This document shows, one piece after another, positions 1 to 6,064 of a DNA stretch of 6,436 nucleotides. How positions within the stretch are numbered: the stretch's first letter is position 1; each line of letters starts with the position of its first letter. The stretch comes from JANWXR01 sp033577755 (GTDB lineage Bacteria > Chloroflexota > Anaerolineae > Anaerolineales > UBA6663): contig JAVQXV010000178.1 of the NCBI GenBank assembly GCA_033577755.1, positions 1-6,436 of the forward strand. The letters are read 5' to 3'. Position numbers and translations under genes: made by a program. The notes under the pieces are model-generated. The model saw nothing but the letters and a program-made list of their open reading frames with translations, was not told where the DNA came from and ran no database searches.

Positions 1-3
1 ACC

Positions 4-36
4 TTGAAAATCCGCCAACGAATGGTGGATTTTCAA
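4..36 (-). terminator. Terminator-like hairpin downstream of the minus-strand PLD gene
   Basis: Arms TTGAAAATCCGCCA (4-17) and TGGTGGATTTTCAA (23-36) pair over 14 positions with a single G-T wobble and a 5-nt loop. It lies about 70 nt past the stop of the minus-strand phospholipase-D-like gene. In that direction the stem ends in GGATTTTCAA, so the U-run is only four bases and sits inside the stem. The A/T-flanked symmetric stem could act on either strand, and any gene to the left of the window could share it. Intrinsic terminator is the likeliest reading. A dispersed palindromic repeat is the alternative. Confidence 0.5.
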
Positions 37-42
37 CCCTTC

Positions 43-87
43 CCTGCGCTGCCGGCCGAGCGCGGGATGTTCACCGGTGAGCGCAGG
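43..87. repeat. Inverted repeat with an internal 10-bp palindrome
   Basis: CCTGCGCT (43-50) is exactly complementary to AGCGCAGG (80-87). Between them lie GCCGGC (51-56) and the perfect palindrome TCACCGGTGA (71-80), which abuts and shares one base with the right arm. There is no U-tract, so this is not a canonical terminator by itself. It may add RNA structure at the 3' end of the minus-strand transcript or be a protein-binding site. Function unknown. Confidence 0.35.
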
Positions 88-107
88 CGATTGAAACGCC
101 CCTCCCC

Positions 108-1187
108 CTACTTCTGCGCCTGCGCCCAGACCTTCTGCCACTCGGCGTAGTAGGCCGCGGCAATCTCCGCGTCGTGGATAATCAGCACGTTCTCGTCGTT
201 CCGCTCTTCGGCGTTGCGCGAGAAGTTGTACGACCCGAGCACCACGATTTGCCGATCCACGATAAAGACCTTGTGATGCAGGAGATAGGGGTTGCCGTCC
301 TGGCGCACGTCCAGCCCTGCGCGCGTAAGCGCCCGCCACGCGCCGTCGGCGCCGGCCTCGATCTGCCGTCGCTCGAAGACGCCCTGCACCGTTACCCCGG
401 CCAGCGCCCGGTCAATCAGCGTTGCGGCGAAGTCTTCGCGCGTGAAGGCGAAGGCCATGAAGTGGATGCTGCTGCGCGCCGTCTTGAGCACGTCGAGGAT
501 GGCGGCGGCCACGCCGGCATTGGGCGAAAAGCGGTTCTCGATCAGTGCGCCGGAGAGGGTAACGGACGGGTTGGGCAGCCTGAGCGCCTGCCCAAAGTCC
601 CGGTTGGTGAACATCTGCTCGAACTCGGCGGTGTAGTTTTCGGCCAGCCGCGTTGAGTGGATAAGAATCATGTTGTTGTTGTTGCGGTAGGCGTCGGTGA
701 AGGTGAAGTTGGCCGAGCCGGTCCAAACGCGCGCGCCGTCAATCACCGCGAACTTGTTGTGCATGAAGGCCTCGCGCCGGTCGTCTACGATGGGGATGCC
801 GGCATCGCGCAGCGCCTTCACCGGCGGCTCGTTAAGGTAGTCGGTTTCCATCACCAGCCGCACGCGCACGCCGCGCTGATGAGCGGCAATTAGCGCGTCG
901 GCGTAGGGCTGATAATCGAGGTCATAGATGGCCACGTCCAGGGTCTGCTGCGCTTCGGCGAAGCTGGCGATGATGGCGGCAGGGATGCCGCCGGTCGGGT
1001 TGGGAACGTTGGCCGTTCGCTCCGGGTCGCTGAAATACAGTTGATACCAGCTGCCTGAGGCCGGGGTCGGCTCGGGGACGGGCGTGGCCGCGCCGGGGTT
1101 GATAAAGTTGGCGAGCAGGAAGACGCCGAGGACGAGCAAGCCGAGCAGGGTGGCGGTGAGGGTGCCGATGAGGCGGTGATTCTTCAT
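108..1187 (-). CDS. Membrane-anchored/exported phospholipase D superfamily protein with two HKD motifs
   Basis: This 359-residue protein carries two phospholipase-D catalytic motifs. Motif 1 is H143-x-K145-x4-D150 followed by TGSANFT, and motif 2 is H304-x-K306-x4-D311 followed by LGSYNFS. Together they form one active site of the phosphodiesterase family (phospholipases, nucleases such as Nuc, transphosphatidylases). The N-terminus is MKNHR followed by a hydrophobic segment (about 7-29) and a Pro/Thr/Ala linker (31-43). This suggests an uncleaved signal anchor or Sec signal with the catalytic part outside the cytoplasm. No lipobox cysteine is seen. After motif 1 there is a run of four Asn (169-172), encoded by four AAC codons, where some relatives have an acidic residue. 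The start is supported by GGAG five to six bases upstream. It follows the phosphatase gene by 21 nt, so the two are probably cotranscribed. Whether it cuts lipid or nucleic acid cannot be told. Confidence 0.93.
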   Translation of the reverse strand: MKNHRLIGTLTATLLGLLVLGVFLLANFINPGAATPVPEPTPASGSWYQLYFSDPERTANVPNPTGGIPAAIIASFAEAQQTLDVAIYDLDYQPYADALIAAHQRGVRVRLVMETDYLNEPPVKALRDAGIPIVDDRREAFMHNKFAVIDGARVWTGSANFTFTDAYRNNNNMILIHSTRLAENYTAEFEQMFTNRDFGQALRLPNPSVTLSGALIENRFSPNAGVAAAILDVLKTARSSIHFMAFAFTREDFAATLIDRALAGVTVQGVFERRQIEAGADGAWRALTRAGLDVRQDGNPYLLHHKVFIVDRQIVVLGSYNFSRNAEERNDENVLIIHDAEIAAAYYAEWQKVWAQAQK

Positions 1188-1208
1188 ATCATCTCCGTTT
1201 TGAGTGCG

Positions 1209-2009
1209 TTAATCACCTTGCCAGTTCAACGCACGTATAAGTGCTGTGTGGATATAGGAGTTGCTGACCACAACCTGCGATTGGCCCAGCTGCCACTCTC
1301 CACCGTCCATCGCCGAGAGGCAGCCGCCTGCTTCTGTGACCAGCAGTGAACCCGCCGCCGTGTCCCAGGGCTGCACGGCCAGATGATACAGCCCATCCAT
1401 CCGCCCGGCGGCTACATAGGCGAAGTTGAGGGCTGCGCTGCCCATAGCACGCAACGTCTGGCAAATCGCCCCCACCCGCGCCGTGGCCGCGTTGACTCTC
1501 TGTCGCAACTCCGGCTCGCGTGGCCAGCCCAACCCCACCATTGCCTCAGACAGCTCGCTCACCTTGCTGACGCGGATCGGGCGGGGCCGCGCCCGGCCTA
1601 CTTGCAGGAACGCGCCGCCGCCTCGCTCCGCAAAAAACGTCTCGCCGCGCAGCGGGTCATAAACGACGCCGACTTCGCTCTGTCCGCCTCGTACTAGGGC
1701 CAACGAGACACAGAAGAGCGGAATGTGATGGGCGTAATTCTGCGTGCCGTCCAGCGGATCCATCACCCAAAGGGGCGCCGGGCCGGCCAGGTCGGCGTGC
1801 AGGCCTTCTTCGGCCAGGATGGCGTAGTCGGGCGTGGCGGCGTGCAGGAACTCCGCAGCGGCCCGTTGCGCGGCCAGGTCGGCGTCGGTCACGATATCGC
1901 GCCAGCCTTTGCGTTGTACTGAACGTCGGCGAGAATAGCGCCGGCGCAAGATTTCGCCTGCCAGCGCTGCCGCTTGCAGTGCGCATTCTAGTTGAGAACT
2001 CCAGGGCAT
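1209..2009 (-). CDS. Inositol monophosphatase family protein (Mg-dependent sugar/inositol phosphatase)
   Basis: This 266-residue protein has the family's metal-site signatures. These are the acidic pair E67-E68, then WVMDPLDGTQNY (81-92) with D84 and D87 as expected Mg ligands and G88-T89 binding phosphate, then WDTAAGSLLVTEAGG (215-229) with D216 as the third metal ligand. Length fits SuhB/inositol-1-phosphatase, histidinol-phosphatase (HisN-type) and CysQ-like enzymes, so the substrate is uncertain. The ATG at 2009 is chosen because AGAGG lies about 8-9 nt upstream and the family N-terminus begins here. An in-frame extension to 2153 adds residues that do not look like the family and runs through the promoter. 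It is the first gene of a minus-strand pair with the phospholipase-D-like gene. Nothing in its neighbourhood (no his or inositol genes) fixes the pathway. Confidence 0.94.
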   Translation of the reverse strand: MPWSSQLECALQAAALAGEILRRRYSRRRSVQRKGWRDIVTDADLAAQRAAAEFLHAATPDYAILAEEGLHADLAGPAPLWVMDPLDGTQNYAHHIPLFCVSLALVRGGQSEVGVVYDPLRGETFFAERGGGAFLQVGRARPRPIRVSKVSELSEAMVGLGWPREPELRQRVNAATARVGAICQTLRAMGSAALNFAYVAAGRMDGLYHLAVQPWDTAAGSLLVTEAGGCLSAMDGGEWQLGQSQVVVSNSYIHTALIRALNWQGD

Positions 2010-2061
2010 GGGTGATTGCCTCTGATCTGACGTGTATCGTACCGTGAAAGGGAATTTGGTG

Positions 2062-2090
2062 TATAAACGGTTCGGATGTCCGCTCGTCAA
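2062..2090 (-). promoter_or_regulatory. Candidate sigma70 promoter for the phosphatase-PLD pair
   Basis: On the minus strand, TTGACG (2090-2085) is followed after 17 bp by TTTATA (2067-2062). With a 19-bp spacer the alternative -10 is TATACA (2065-2060). Transcription would start near 2055, giving a leader of about 45 nt before the ATG at 2009. The -35 matches five of six consensus bases. The whole divergent gap 2010-2161 is 152 bp. A TATAAA on the plus strand at 2062-2067 has no convincing -35, so no promoter for the aldolase gene is claimed. Confidence 0.4.
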
Positions 2091-2161
2091 TGTGCGAACA
2101 CTAACTGCTGAAGCCATCGTCGAGCGCGACCTCGGAGCAAAGCCTGACCACAAACAAACTC

Positions 2162-2881
2162 ATGAACGAATTGAGATTTTCAAAAGATGCTTCCGAACTC
2201 GATCTGCGCCGTGCCATTGTAGCCTGTGGCCGCCTGGCCTATGAGCGCGGGCTGCTGATGAGCAACGACGGCAACATCTCGGTGCGGCTGGACGAGCGCC
2301 GGTTGCTCATCACTCCCTCCGGCCTGTGCAAGGGCCGCCTCGCGCCGGAAGATTTGCTGATCTGCGACCTGAACGGCCGGTTGCTCCAGCCCGCCGCTGA
2401 CCCGGCGCTCAGGCTCTCCGGCGAGACGCCCATGCACATCGAGGCCTATCGGCGCCGGCCTGACATCCGCGCCGTGCTGCATGCGCACCCGCCCTACGCC
2501 GTCGCGCTCACCGTCGCCGGCAAGCCGCTGCGGCACGACGTGGTCTGGGAGGTGGCCCTCGGCCTCGGCGAGGTGCCCACCACGCGCTTTGCCTTGCCCA
2601 TCTCCGACGACAACGCCCGCGCCATCAGTGACCTGATCGTCAACCACAACGCCGTGCTGCTGCGCAACCACGGCTCGCTCACCGTCGGCGCGCACCTGGA
2701 CGAAGCCCTCATCCATCTGGAGCGCGTCGAATCCGTAGCGCAAATCCTGTACCTGGCCGAGACGCTGGGCAAAGTCACGCCGCTGCCGAGGGCGATGTTG
2801 CCGAAGCTTTACGATCTACGCGCGCAACTTCTCGGCGAACTGCCCGTGCCAACCACGCCGGCCAGGAAGCAACGGCACTGA
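2162..2881 (+). CDS. Class II aldolase/adducin family protein (FucA/AraD-like)
   Basis: This 239-residue protein spans a full class II aldolase domain. The phosphate/substrate-binding segments are SNDGNISVR (34-42) and TPSG (51-54). SGETPMH (86-92) contains Glu88 at the position of the catalytic acid of fuculose-1-phosphate aldolase. The Zn ligands are H107 and H109 (VLHAHPP) and H170 (LLRNHGS). The family includes L-fuculose-1-phosphate aldolase, L-ribulose-5-phosphate 4-epimerase, rhamnulose-1-phosphate aldolase and methylthioribulose-1-phosphate dehydratase. I cannot assign one; a FucA-like aldolase is a reasonable default. The ATG at 2162 precedes the conserved core by the expected distance. 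No good Shine-Dalgarno is visible (the nearest GGAG is about 23-26 nt upstream), so initiation may be weak or leaderless. It is probably monocistronic, because the regulator downstream has its own promoter 173 bp away. Confidence 0.94.
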   Translation: MNELRFSKDASELDLRRAIVACGRLAYERGLLMSNDGNISVRLDERRLLITPSGLCKGRLAPEDLLICDLNGRLLQPAADPALRLSGETPMHIEAYRRRPDIRAVLHAHPPYAVALTVAGKPLRHDVVWEVALGLGEVPTTRFALPISDDNARAISDLIVNHNAVLLRNHGSLTVGAHLDEALIHLERVESVAQILYLAETLGKVTPLPRAMLPKLYDLRAQLLGELPVPTTPARKQRH

Positions 2882-2883
2882 CC

Positions 2884-2942
2884 TATTCACATCTGTGCAG
2901 GTTATTCACAAATGCGTGACAATTTTCCACGAGTGGGTTATA
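2884..2942 (+). repeat. Three imperfect ~20-bp tandem operator-like repeats
   Basis: TATTCACA occurs exactly at 2884-2891 and 2903-2910, and a degenerate third copy, TTTTCCAC, is at 2923-2930. Each is followed by a GTG half, giving CAC-n4-GTG (2888-2897), TCAC-n6-GTGA (2906-2919) and CCAC-GA-GTGG (2927-2936). Their centres are about 20 and 19 bp apart, near two helical turns. The array overlaps the -35 and spacer of the regulator promoter, as expected for repressor sites. Known SorC-family members such as CggR bind tandem ~20-bp repeats of split half-sites. The unequal spacers (4, 6, 2) are a weakness. Binding by the adjacent regulator is inference. Confidence 0.5.
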
Positions 2943-2944
2943 AA
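2916..2944 (+). promoter_or_regulatory. Sigma70 promoter of the SorC regulator-dehydrogenase operon
   Basis: GTGACA (2916-2921) is separated by exactly 17 bp from TATAAA (2939-2944). Each hexamer differs from consensus at one base. Transcription would begin near 2951, giving a leader of about 104 nt before the TTG start at 3055. The -35 hexamer is part of the right half of the second operator-like repeat and the spacer holds the third, so a bound regulator would block RNA polymerase. Confidence 0.6.
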
Positions 2945-3014
2945 TCGCAAAAGTGAATGCCTGACAGCGTTTCCAAGCCAGGGCAAGCAAAGTCGCAATC
3001 CCATAAAGCAGCAT

Positions 3015-3032
3015 AGAGATCAAATGGTCTCT
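3015..3032 (+). other. Leader hairpin upstream of the regulator RBS
   Basis: AGAGATC (3015-3021) pairs with GGTCTCT (3026-3032) around an AAAT loop, seven pairs including one G-U. Directly after it, CTCGC (3031-3035) can pair with GCGAG (3043-3047), which would hide part of the ribosome binding site. The two helices overlap by two bases, so they could compete. A DNA palindrome for protein binding is the other reading. Confidence 0.35.
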
Positions 3033-3044
3033 CGCGCTCGAAGC

Positions 3045-3050
3045 GAGGTG
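3045..3050 (+). promoter_or_regulatory. Ribosome binding site deciding the TTG start of the regulator
   Basis: GAGGTG is a six-base match to the anti-Shine-Dalgarno complement and ends four bases before TTG at 3055. The only nearby ATG (3076) has CGGAG immediately abutting it, which is too close to work. The TTG is therefore preferred. Confidence 0.6.
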
Positions 3051-3054
3051 GACT

Positions 3055-4047
3055 TTGATTCGTCGTCGCTCGGAGATGCCGGGAGCGCCTCAGCGTCGGG
3101 CCGATAGTGAACGGCTCGAGCTTTTGGCGCGGATCGCCGGCCTATATTACGAAGAGCGTCTGACCCAGGAAGAAATCGCAGCCCAGACCGGCTACTCGCG
3201 ATCTATGATTTCACGCTTATTGGCGGAAGCGCGCGATCAGAATGTGGTCGAAGTACGGGTCAATCACCCGCTCGAGCGGCGGCGCGAACTGGAGCTGTCC
3301 CTCCAGAACAAACTGGGTCTCGAAGCAGTGCGCGTACTGGCACGGGGCACGACCTCATATGCACAAATGCTGCACCGCTTGGGCGCTCTAGCAGCGCGCT
3401 GGGTGGAGGAGCTGCTTCAGGACAATATGACCATCGGTGTCTCGTGGGGCACGGCTATCGGTGAGGTCGTCAATGCCATTCGGCCCACCGCCTATTCGGG
3501 CGTGCACGTGGTGACGATGATCGGCTCGTTGGGAACGCCGGACCCGGAGATTGACGGCCCGGAGCAGGCCCGCCGTCTGGCCCGTGCGCTGAGCGGTCGC
3601 TATTCTACCCTGCCTACGCCTCTGCTGGTGGATAACGAGACTACACGTAACGCGCTTCTGAACGATCCTAAGGTACGTCGCGTTATCGGCTACTTTCCGA
3701 ATATTCAGCTAGCACTGGTCGGCGTAGGCACGGTGGACGTCGAGCGCGCCAGCCTGCTGCGCGCCGGCTATCTCAGCGAAGCGCAGCTCGAAGAGCTGCA
3801 ACAGGCCGGCGCAGTGGGTGACGTGTGCGCTCTGCATTTTGACCGAAGTGGTCGGTTGATTGACATACCTCTTACGCGCCGCATTGTGGGCATCAATGCC
3901 GAGCAACTTCGCGCTATCCCGGTGATCTTGGGCGTAGCCGGAGGGCAGTTCAAAGCCCAAGCTGTTGTTGGCGCGGCGCGTGCCGGCCTGATCAAATTGC
4001 TCGTCACCGACGAAGTGGCGGCCAAAGCAGCTCTGGAGTACCTGTAA
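3055..4047 (+). CDS. SorC family (sugar-binding) transcriptional regulator
   Basis: This 330-residue protein has the SorC/DeoR-like layout. An N-terminal helix-turn-helix (about 34-60: RLTQEEIAAQTGYSRSMISRLLAEAR) is followed by a phosphosugar-type effector domain. Typical landmarks in the effector domain are IGVSWGTAI (127-135), IGSLG (156-160), PTPLLVDN (187-194), LVGVGTVD (221-228), GDVCALHFDRSGRLID (255-270) and LLVTDEVAAKAAL (315-327). Members bind phosphorylated sugars or related metabolites and repress or activate nearby genes. Translation starts at TTG with GAGGTG upstream; an ATG eight codons in is the alternative. The stop codon TAA directly abuts the GTG of E1-alpha, so regulator and enzyme are translationally coupled. 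The likely role is an autoregulated control of the dehydrogenase operon, by analogy to CggR, a SorC-family repressor of a glycolytic operon. Codon choice is visibly less GC-biased at third positions than in the following genes. Confidence 0.94.
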   Translation: MIRRRSEMPGAPQRRADSERLELLARIAGLYYEERLTQEEIAAQTGYSRSMISRLLAEARDQNVVEVRVNHPLERRRELELSLQNKLGLEAVRVLARGTTSYAQMLHRLGALAARWVEELLQDNMTIGVSWGTAIGEVVNAIRPTAYSGVHVVTMIGSLGTPDPEIDGPEQARRLARALSGRYSTLPTPLLVDNETTRNALLNDPKVRRVIGYFPNIQLALVGVGTVDVERASLLRAGYLSEAQLEELQQAGAVGDVCALHFDRSGRLIDIPLTRRIVGINAEQLRAIPVILGVAGGQFKAQAVVGAARAGLIKLLVTDEVAAKAALEYL

Positions 4048-5034
4048 GTGCAAGCTTTCGAGAAGACGCACCCCCTCCTTGTGGCCGACTGGAGCGAGGC
4101 GCAGGCGCGCGAGAAGCTGGAGCGTATGCTGCTCATCCGCGCCTTCGAGGAGAAGGCCGAGGAGTTGTTTGCCCTCGGTCGCGTGCACGGCACCATGCAC
4201 CTCTCCATTGGCCAAGAGGCGACGGCGGTGGGCGCGGCCAGCGCCATGCGCAGGGGCGACTATCTGCTTAACCATCATCGCGGCCACGGTCACTGCCTGG
4301 CCTGGTTCGACAGCGACGTGGACGCCATGATGGCCGAGTTCATGGGCAAGGAGACCGGCTACTGTCGCGGGCGCGGCGGCTCGATGCACATTGCCAATGT
4401 GGAGGCCAACAACCTCGGCGCAAACGGCATTGTCGCCGGCGGCTTACCGATTGCGGTGGGCGTCGGCCTGAGTATCAAGATGCGCCGCACCGAGCAGGTG
4501 TGTCTGGTGGTGTTCGGCGACGGCGCGGCCAACGAGGGCGCGTTCCACGAATCGCTCAACATGGCCAGCATCTGGGACTTGCCCGTCGTCTATCTGTGCG
4601 AGAACAACCAGTACGCCATGTCCATGCCCGTGAGCAAGGCCTTCAACATCGAGCGCATCAGCGACCGGGCCGCGGCCTACGGCATCCCCGGCGTGACGGT
4701 GGACGGCAATGACCTGATGGCGGTGTACACCGCCGTGCGCGAAGCCGCCGAGCGCGCGCGCTCCGGCGGCGGGCCGACACTCATCGAGTCACTGACTTAT
4801 CGTTGGCGCGGCCACTCCAAGAGCGACAAGCAGGCGTATCGCACGCGCGAAGAAGTCAAAGCTTGGCAGCAGCGCGATCCCATCCTGCGCTTCGCCGCCG
4901 CGCTCGGCGTGAGCGAGGCCGAGCTGGAGCAGCTGCGCGCCGCCGCCCAGGCCCGCATCGAGCAGGCGGTCGCCTTTGCCGAGGCCAGCCCCGAGCCGGC
5001 GGTCGAGTCCATCTTCGAGGGCGTCTATGCCTGA
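4048..5034 (+). CDS. pdhA: Pyruvate/acetoin dehydrogenase complex E1 component, alpha subunit (thiamine diphosphate dependent)
   Basis: This 328-residue protein is a full-length E1-alpha. It carries the thiamine diphosphate/Mg motif GDGAANEG (157-164) ending in NN at 186-187 after a 26-residue interval. It also has HLSIGQEATAVG (51-62), RGHGHCLA (78-85), GRGGSMH (108-114), GANGIVAGGLPIAVG (124-138) and the active-site loop YRWRGHSKSD (251-260) with His256 and Ser257. With E1-beta it decarboxylates a 2-oxoacid (or cleaves acetoin) and passes the acyl group to lipoyl-E2 in the cytoplasm. Pyruvate and acetoin (AcoA) enzymes are hard to tell apart by sequence; pyruvate is the default. Translation starts at GTG immediately after the regulator's TAA, with GGAG nine bases upstream inside the regulator gene. 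Its end overlaps E1-beta. It is a second gene of the SorC operon, and strongly GC-rich at third codon positions. Confidence 0.96.
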   Translation: MQAFEKTHPLLVADWSEAQAREKLERMLLIRAFEEKAEELFALGRVHGTMHLSIGQEATAVGAASAMRRGDYLLNHHRGHGHCLAWFDSDVDAMMAEFMGKETGYCRGRGGSMHIANVEANNLGANGIVAGGLPIAVGVGLSIKMRRTEQVCLVVFGDGAANEGAFHESLNMASIWDLPVVYLCENNQYAMSMPVSKAFNIERISDRAAAYGIPGVTVDGNDLMAVYTAVREAAERARSGGGPTLIESLTYRWRGHSKSDKQAYRTREEVKAWQQRDPILRFAAALGVSEAELEQLRAAAQARIEQAVAFAEASPEPAVESIFEGVYA

Positions 5035-6061
5035 CGCGATGCTCGACCGGCTCCCGCTGGCGCCGCCGCCCGGCTCGCGCGAAATCACCTACGTCGAAGC
5101 GGTGCGCGAGGCGCTGCGCCAGGCCATGGCTGCCGACCCGCGCGTCTTCCTCATCGGCGAGGACATCGGCGTGTACGGCGGCGCGTTCGGCGCGACCGCC
5201 GGCCTGGTGCAGGAGTTCGGCGAGCAGCGCGTGATTGACACGCCCATCTCCGAGGCCGGCATCGCCGGGGCCTGCATCGGCGCGGGACTGACCGGGATGC
5301 GGCCCGTCGGCGAAATCCAGTTCATGGACTTCGTCACGCTAAGCATGGAGCAGCTTGTTCTGCAGGCGGCCAAGATTCGCTTCATGTTCGGCGGCAAGGC
5401 CAGCGTGCCGATGGTGCTGCGCATGCCCGGCGGCTCGGGCACCGGCGCCGCTGCCCAGCACTCCGAGTCGCTGGAGAACTGGTTCGTCCACGTGCCCGGC
5501 CTGAAGGTCGTCATGCCCAGCACGCCCTATGACGTGAAGGGCCTGCTCTTCGCGGCCATCTACGACGGCAACCCGGTCATCTTCATCGAGCACAAGCTGC
5601 TCTACAAGACCCGAGGCCCCGTGCCCGAAGCGCCCTACTACCTCCCGCTGGGGCGGAGCGAGGTGAAACGCGCAGGTCGTGACCTGACCGTGGTCGCCAC
5701 TTCCAACATGGTGCCGCGCGCGCTCGAGGCCGCGCAGCGGCTGGCCGGCGAGGGCATCGAAATCGAAGTGATTGACCCGCGCACCCTGAGTCCGCTGGAC
5801 GATGAACCCATCCTCGCCAGCGTGAAGAAGACCGGGCGCGCGCTGGTGGTGCACGAAGCGGTCAAGACCGGCGGCTTCGGCGGCGAGGTCGTGAGCCGCA
5901 TCGTCGAGAGCGAAGCGTTCGATTATCTGGAAGCGCCGGTGCGGCGGCTGGCCGGGCTGGATATCCCCATCCCCTACAACCGCACGCTCGAGGCGCACGC
6001 CGTGCCGCAGGTCGAGAACATTGTGACCGAAGCGCGCAAGCTGGTGCGAGGCGAGTACTAA
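5027..6061 (+). CDS. pdhB: Pyruvate/acetoin dehydrogenase complex E1 component, beta subunit
   Basis: This 344-residue protein is a complete E1-beta. Signatures are GEDIGVYGGAFGAT (44-57), DTPISEAGIAGACIGAGLTG (71-90) with Glu76 as the residue that activates thiamine diphosphate, QFMDF (98-102), RMPGGSGTGAAAQHSES (132-148) with active-site His145, and PGLKVVMPSTPYDVKGLL (157-174). The C-terminal transketolase-type domain contains EVIDPRTLSPLD (247-258) and GGFGGEV (282-288). It forms the alpha2-beta2 E1 heterotetramer with the upstream product. The ATG at 5027 is chosen because GAGGG (5016-5020) sits six bases upstream, and the gene then overlaps E1-alpha by eight bases, which implies translational coupling. 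A second in-frame ATG at 5039 is possible. The reading frame stays open upstream to 4976, but that stretch lies inside E1-alpha and is not family-like. Substrate is ambiguous in the same way as for E1-alpha. Confidence 0.96.
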   Translation: MPDAMLDRLPLAPPPGSREITYVEAVREALRQAMAADPRVFLIGEDIGVYGGAFGATAGLVQEFGEQRVIDTPISEAGIAGACIGAGLTGMRPVGEIQFMDFVTLSMEQLVLQAAKIRFMFGGKASVPMVLRMPGGSGTGAAAQHSESLENWFVHVPGLKVVMPSTPYDVKGLLFAAIYDGNPVIFIEHKLLYKTRGPVPEAPYYLPLGRSEVKRAGRDLTVVATSNMVPRALEAAQRLAGEGIEIEVIDPRTLSPLDDEPILASVKKTGRALVVHEAVKTGGFGGEVVSRIVESEAFDYLEAPVRRLAGLDIPIPYNRTLEAHAVPQVENIVTEARKLVRGEY

Positions 6062-6064
6062 CGA

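Noticed and set aside
174..656. 160-codon plus-strand open frame inside the PLD gene
   Set aside because: The opposite frame has both HKD motifs. This frame has no recognisable domain.
672..683. (GTT)4 microsatellite within the PLD gene
   Set aside because: Only four triplets, encoding four Asn in a place where Asn-rich sequence is common in the family. No sign of phase variation, since a change would keep the frame.
2010..2153. 48-residue N-terminal extension of the phosphatase
   Set aside because: Not family-like, runs through the likely promoter, and the ATG at 2009 has a good ribosome binding site.
2180..2743. 187-codon open frame on the minus strand inside the aldolase gene
   Set aside because: Antisense shadow. 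The plus-strand frame has the full aldolase motifs.
2895..3107. Small GTG-started open frame of 70 codons overlapping the regulator promoter and start
   Set aside because: It begins inside the operator/promoter region upstream of the predicted transcription start, overlaps the regulator in another frame and resembles nothing.
3709..4389. 226-codon open frame on the minus strand spanning the regulator/E1-alpha junction
   Set aside because: Antisense to two clearly recognisable genes. The translation is low-complexity His/Ala/Gly/Leu-rich with no family resemblance, as expected in GC-rich DNA.
4976..5026. N-terminal extension of E1-beta
   Set aside because: It would lie wholly inside E1-alpha and is Ser/Arg/Pro-rich. 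ATG 5027 has a correctly spaced GAGGG.
5339..5998. 219-codon open frame on the minus strand inside E1-beta
   Set aside because: It is a shadow of the well-conserved E1-beta gene, with His/Arg/Gly-rich composition typical of reverse-frame translation.
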